A stretch of DNA of 42,732 nucleotides from [Leptolyngbya] sp. JSC-1 (GTDB taxonomy: Bacteria; Cyanobacteriota; Cyanobacteriia; Elainellales; Elainellaceae): the NCBI GenBank assembly GCA_000733415.1, contig KL662191.1, positions 17,931 through 60,662 on the forward strand, read 5' to 3'. Positions 41,190-42,732 of the stretch are shown here, in pieces. The notes under the pieces are model-generated. The model did no database searches and had not been told where the DNA came from. It saw only the letters and a program-made list of their open reading frames with translations. How positions within the stretch are numbered: the stretch's first letter is position 1; the number at the start of each line of letters is the position of its first letter. A program made the translations under genes and the position numbers.

Positions 41190-42227
41190 TCAACTTCCTT
41201 GCAGTCCTTGAATGAGCGTGGTGACGTTATGTTCTAGCAGTTTGAGATAGGTCGGGGCCGTTCCATCAGGCGAGAGCGAATCGACGTAAAACACACCGCC
41301 AAATTTAGCCCCCGTTGCTTGAGCGACCTGCTTTTGGGGTTCATTGTTGACCGTGCTCTCGCAAAATACTGCCGGGATCTGATTGGTTTTTACTGTGTTG
41401 ATGACCCGTTCGACTTGCCTGGGAGTCGCCTGCTGCTCAGAATTTACCGCCCAGAGATAGACCTCCTTGAGGCCATAGTCCCGCGCCAGATAGGAGAATG
41501 CCCCTTCACAGCTCACCATATAGCGCTTCTCAGGCGGCACGGCAGCGATGGCGTTGCGTAATTTCTGATCGATAGCTTTGATCTGCTGGCTGTAGGTTTC
41601 AGCATTGGCCTGATAGGTTTCGGCATTGGCCGGATCTAGCTCAGTCAGCGCCTTGCGAATATTTTCGACATAGATCAGCGCGTTTTGAGGCGACATCCAG
41701 GCATGGGGATTGGGCTTGCCCTGATAAGCATCTTCGCTAATCGCTACCGGCTGCACGCCCTCACTCAAGGTGACTCGCGGCACTCTAGGCAGGCTGTTGT
41801 AGAAGCGATCGGCCCAACGCTCCAAGTTCAAGCCGTTATCGAGAATCAGGTCAGCTTGTTGCGCTGTCGCTAAATCGCTGGGAGTTGGCTCATAGCCATG
41901 AATTTCAAAGCCTGGTTTAACAATCGATCTCACGACAGCCTTGTCACCGGCCACATTCTGAGCCATGTCGGCAATCACCGTAAAGGTCGTCAGGATCAAT
42001 GGCTGCTCGTCTTGCTGTTCGTCTACGGGCTGATTGGCCGCCGTCACTTCTGCCTCAGACCCGGAATTGGCCTGCGGTTGAGTAGCATTCAGCGTGCATC
42101 CACCTGCCCATAGCCCCAGCATCAGCACCAGCGAAACGGACACATGTTTGCCGAAGCGACGACTGGAATGATTGTGAAGCAAGTTACACCAATCGTTGAG
42201 TCGAGTTCCCATCCCAACGCCTTTCAT
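41190..42227 (-). CDS. mntC: Manganese-binding lipoprotein of the Mnt ABC transporter
   Basis: A 345-residue exported lipoprotein: a basic N terminus, a hydrophobic core and a LWAGGC lipobox with Cys44. The metal ligands are His110 (FEIHGYEP), His175 (NPHAWMSP), Glu241 (VSCEGAF) and Asp316 (YVDSLSPDG); Glu rather than His at the third position is the mark of MntC over ZnuA. Cys240 and Cys289 are at the places of the MntC disulfide. A 21-bp tandem duplication lies in the helix that follows DPANAETY. AAAGGA precedes the ATG. The region upstream (42228-42363) should hold the operon promoter. Confidence 0.93.
   Translation of the reverse strand: MKGVGMGTRLNDWCNLLHNHSSRRFGKHVSVSLVLMLGLWAGGCTLNATQPQANSGSEAEVTAANQPVDEQQDEQPLILTTFTVIADMAQNVAGDKAVVRSIVKPGFEIHGYEPTPSDLATAQQADLILDNGLNLERWADRFYNSLPRVPRVTLSEGVQPVAISEDAYQGKPNPHAWMSPQNALIYVENIRKALTELDPANAETYQANAETYSQQIKAIDQKLRNAIAAVPPEKRYMVSCEGAFSYLARDYGLKEVYLWAVNSEQQATPRQVERVINTVKTNQIPAVFCESTVNNEPQKQVAQATGAKFGGVFYVDSLSPDGTAPTYLKLLEHNVTTLIQGLQGS
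41593..41634 (-). repeat. 21-bp in-frame tandem duplication in mntC
   Basis: Copies at 41593-41613 and 41614-41634 differ at two bases and encode a repeated A-N-A-E-T-Y-Q/S helix segment. Confidence 0.9.
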
Positions 42228-42363
42228 AATCCTTTCATTTTCTACTGTACTACGGACCTGGCAAAAGTGAAAGAAAAATGAAATCGACGTTCCGTTCTCT
42301 GCCAGTTTGGCTTATTCTGGCGTTGGTGTGGCGGAGTTGTAACCCTTCTCAAGGCTCATCTGT

Positions 42364-42458
42364 TCACACTTCGTATAGCTCTAAAGGTAGGCCATCCGGG
42401 TCTTGGAAGAAGAGAAAGCGCCTGCCGGTCAGTTGATCGAATCGAATTGGCTCTATAG
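42364..42458 (-). pseudogene. C-terminal fragment of a VOC/glyoxalase-family gene cut by an IS
   Basis: Minus-strand translation ending at TGA 42364-42366 gives EPIRFDQLTGRRFLFFQDP followed by DGLPLELYEV, the C terminus of a vicinal-oxygen-chelate (glyoxalase/dioxygenase) protein, with the last metal Glu in LELYE. The reading is lost at a TATA (42455-42458), beyond which IS630-type sequence begins. The 5' part should be on the far side of the element, outside the window. Confidence 0.75.
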
Positions 42459-42732
42459 CAATCCCAAATCAGTTATGAGAATCTAGAGGGGTCAATCTGG
42501 GTTTGGAAACTGTTCGATGCTAGAAGATCTCAATGCCTTCATTCACTCTAATCCTGATGCCCGTGAACTCAAACGCGCTGTTGCCGTTCAGATGTTTCTT
42601 AAAGGCTATAAACACCGAGAGATTGGCGAGAGTTTAGGGGTAAGTTCCGGCTTCGTTAGCAAATGGACTGCCCGATATGAGCAATTTGGGGTGTCAGGCT
42701 TACAATTGGGCTATGCTGGCTCGGTTGGGTAT
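42459..42732 (+). mobile_element. Left end of an IS630-type insertion sequence
   Basis: Begins after the TA dinucleotide at 42457-42458 (IS630/Tc1 elements insert at and duplicate TA). The first bases GCAATCCCAAATC would be the terminal inverted repeat; the other end is outside the window. It contains the start of the transposase gene. Confidence 0.65.
42517..42732 (+). CDS. IS630-family transposase, N-terminal part (runs off the right edge)
   Basis: 72 codons are visible. They encode a helix-turn-helix region: SNPDARELKRAVAVQMFLKG, then YKHREIGESLGVSSGFVSKW and GVSGLQLGYAGSVGY. This is the N-terminal DNA-binding part of cyanobacterial IS630-type transposases. The catalytic DDE domain is beyond the window. 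No frameshift is seen in this part. Confidence 0.88.
   Translation, partial: MLEDLNAFIHSNPDARELKRAVAVQMFLKGYKHREIGESLGVSSGFVSKWTARYEQFGVSGLQLGYAGSVGY

Overview
The window is from a filamentous cyanobacterium whose genus I cannot name. The evidence is the 5' part of hetR at the left edge, an mntCAB manganese transporter in the cyanobacterial gene order, LL-diaminopimelate aminotransferase, a PEP-CTERM surface protein, large PAS/GAF hybrid kinases, HIP1 octamers (GCGATCGC at 12346 and 24519) and NtcA-type promoter boxes. No tRNA, rRNA, CRISPR array or replication origin was recognised.

Layout. (1) 1-10217: hetR (partial, minus) faces a plus-strand run of signalling genes: a REC-PAS histidine kinase, a CheY-like regulator, an odd HisKA-EAL fusion, a 1391-residue multi-sensor kinase with a degenerate receiver, and a REC-kinase coupled to it by an ATGA overlap. 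(2) 10237-26040: a nitrogen/one-carbon cluster. Minus strand: a 2OG dioxygenase, a signal-less solute-binding protein, a glutamine-synthetase-like ligase and a SoxB-like FAD oxidase; then an Amt transporter with a small membrane protein. Plus strand: an acyl-CoA-dehydrogenase-fold protein, a DUF1989-GcvT fusion, a small unknown protein, a frameshifted GntR/UTRA regulator and three glutamate-synthase-like subunits (glxBCD/mgsABC type). (3) 26027-42227: mostly housekeeping and surface genes: pta, a rhodanese, a frameshifted major pilin with a methyltransferase upstream, an M16 peptidase pair, a cytoplasmic alpha-amylase, a PEP-CTERM protein, an HD hydrolase, dapL and mntCAB. (4) Right edge: an IS630-type element interrupting a VOC/glyoxalase gene.

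The most interesting system is region 2. Its gene set matches the three steps of the N-methylglutamate route (gamma-glutamyl-amide ligase, N-methylglutamate-synthase-like subunits, THF-linked sarcosine-oxidase-like parts) together with an Amt transporter, so I propose that it assimilates methylamine or another methylated amine as a nitrogen source. Three near-identical 16-bp palindromes (consensus ACTTGTTATAACAAGT, the shape of HutC/DasR-type GntR operators) occur in front of the dioxygenase operon, amt and glxB. Each sits beside an NtcA-like GTN10AC box. Before the dioxygenase and glxB the box is exactly 22 nt from a -10 element that the palindrome covers. This predicts activation by NtcA under nitrogen limitation and repression by the cluster's own GntR protein, whose gene now carries a +1 frameshift in an A6 run.

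A second theme is small-scale sequence instability. At least seven short tandem duplications (12-30 bp) lie in or between genes, and two genes (gntR and pilA) are broken in the identical decamer AAGAAAAAAG.
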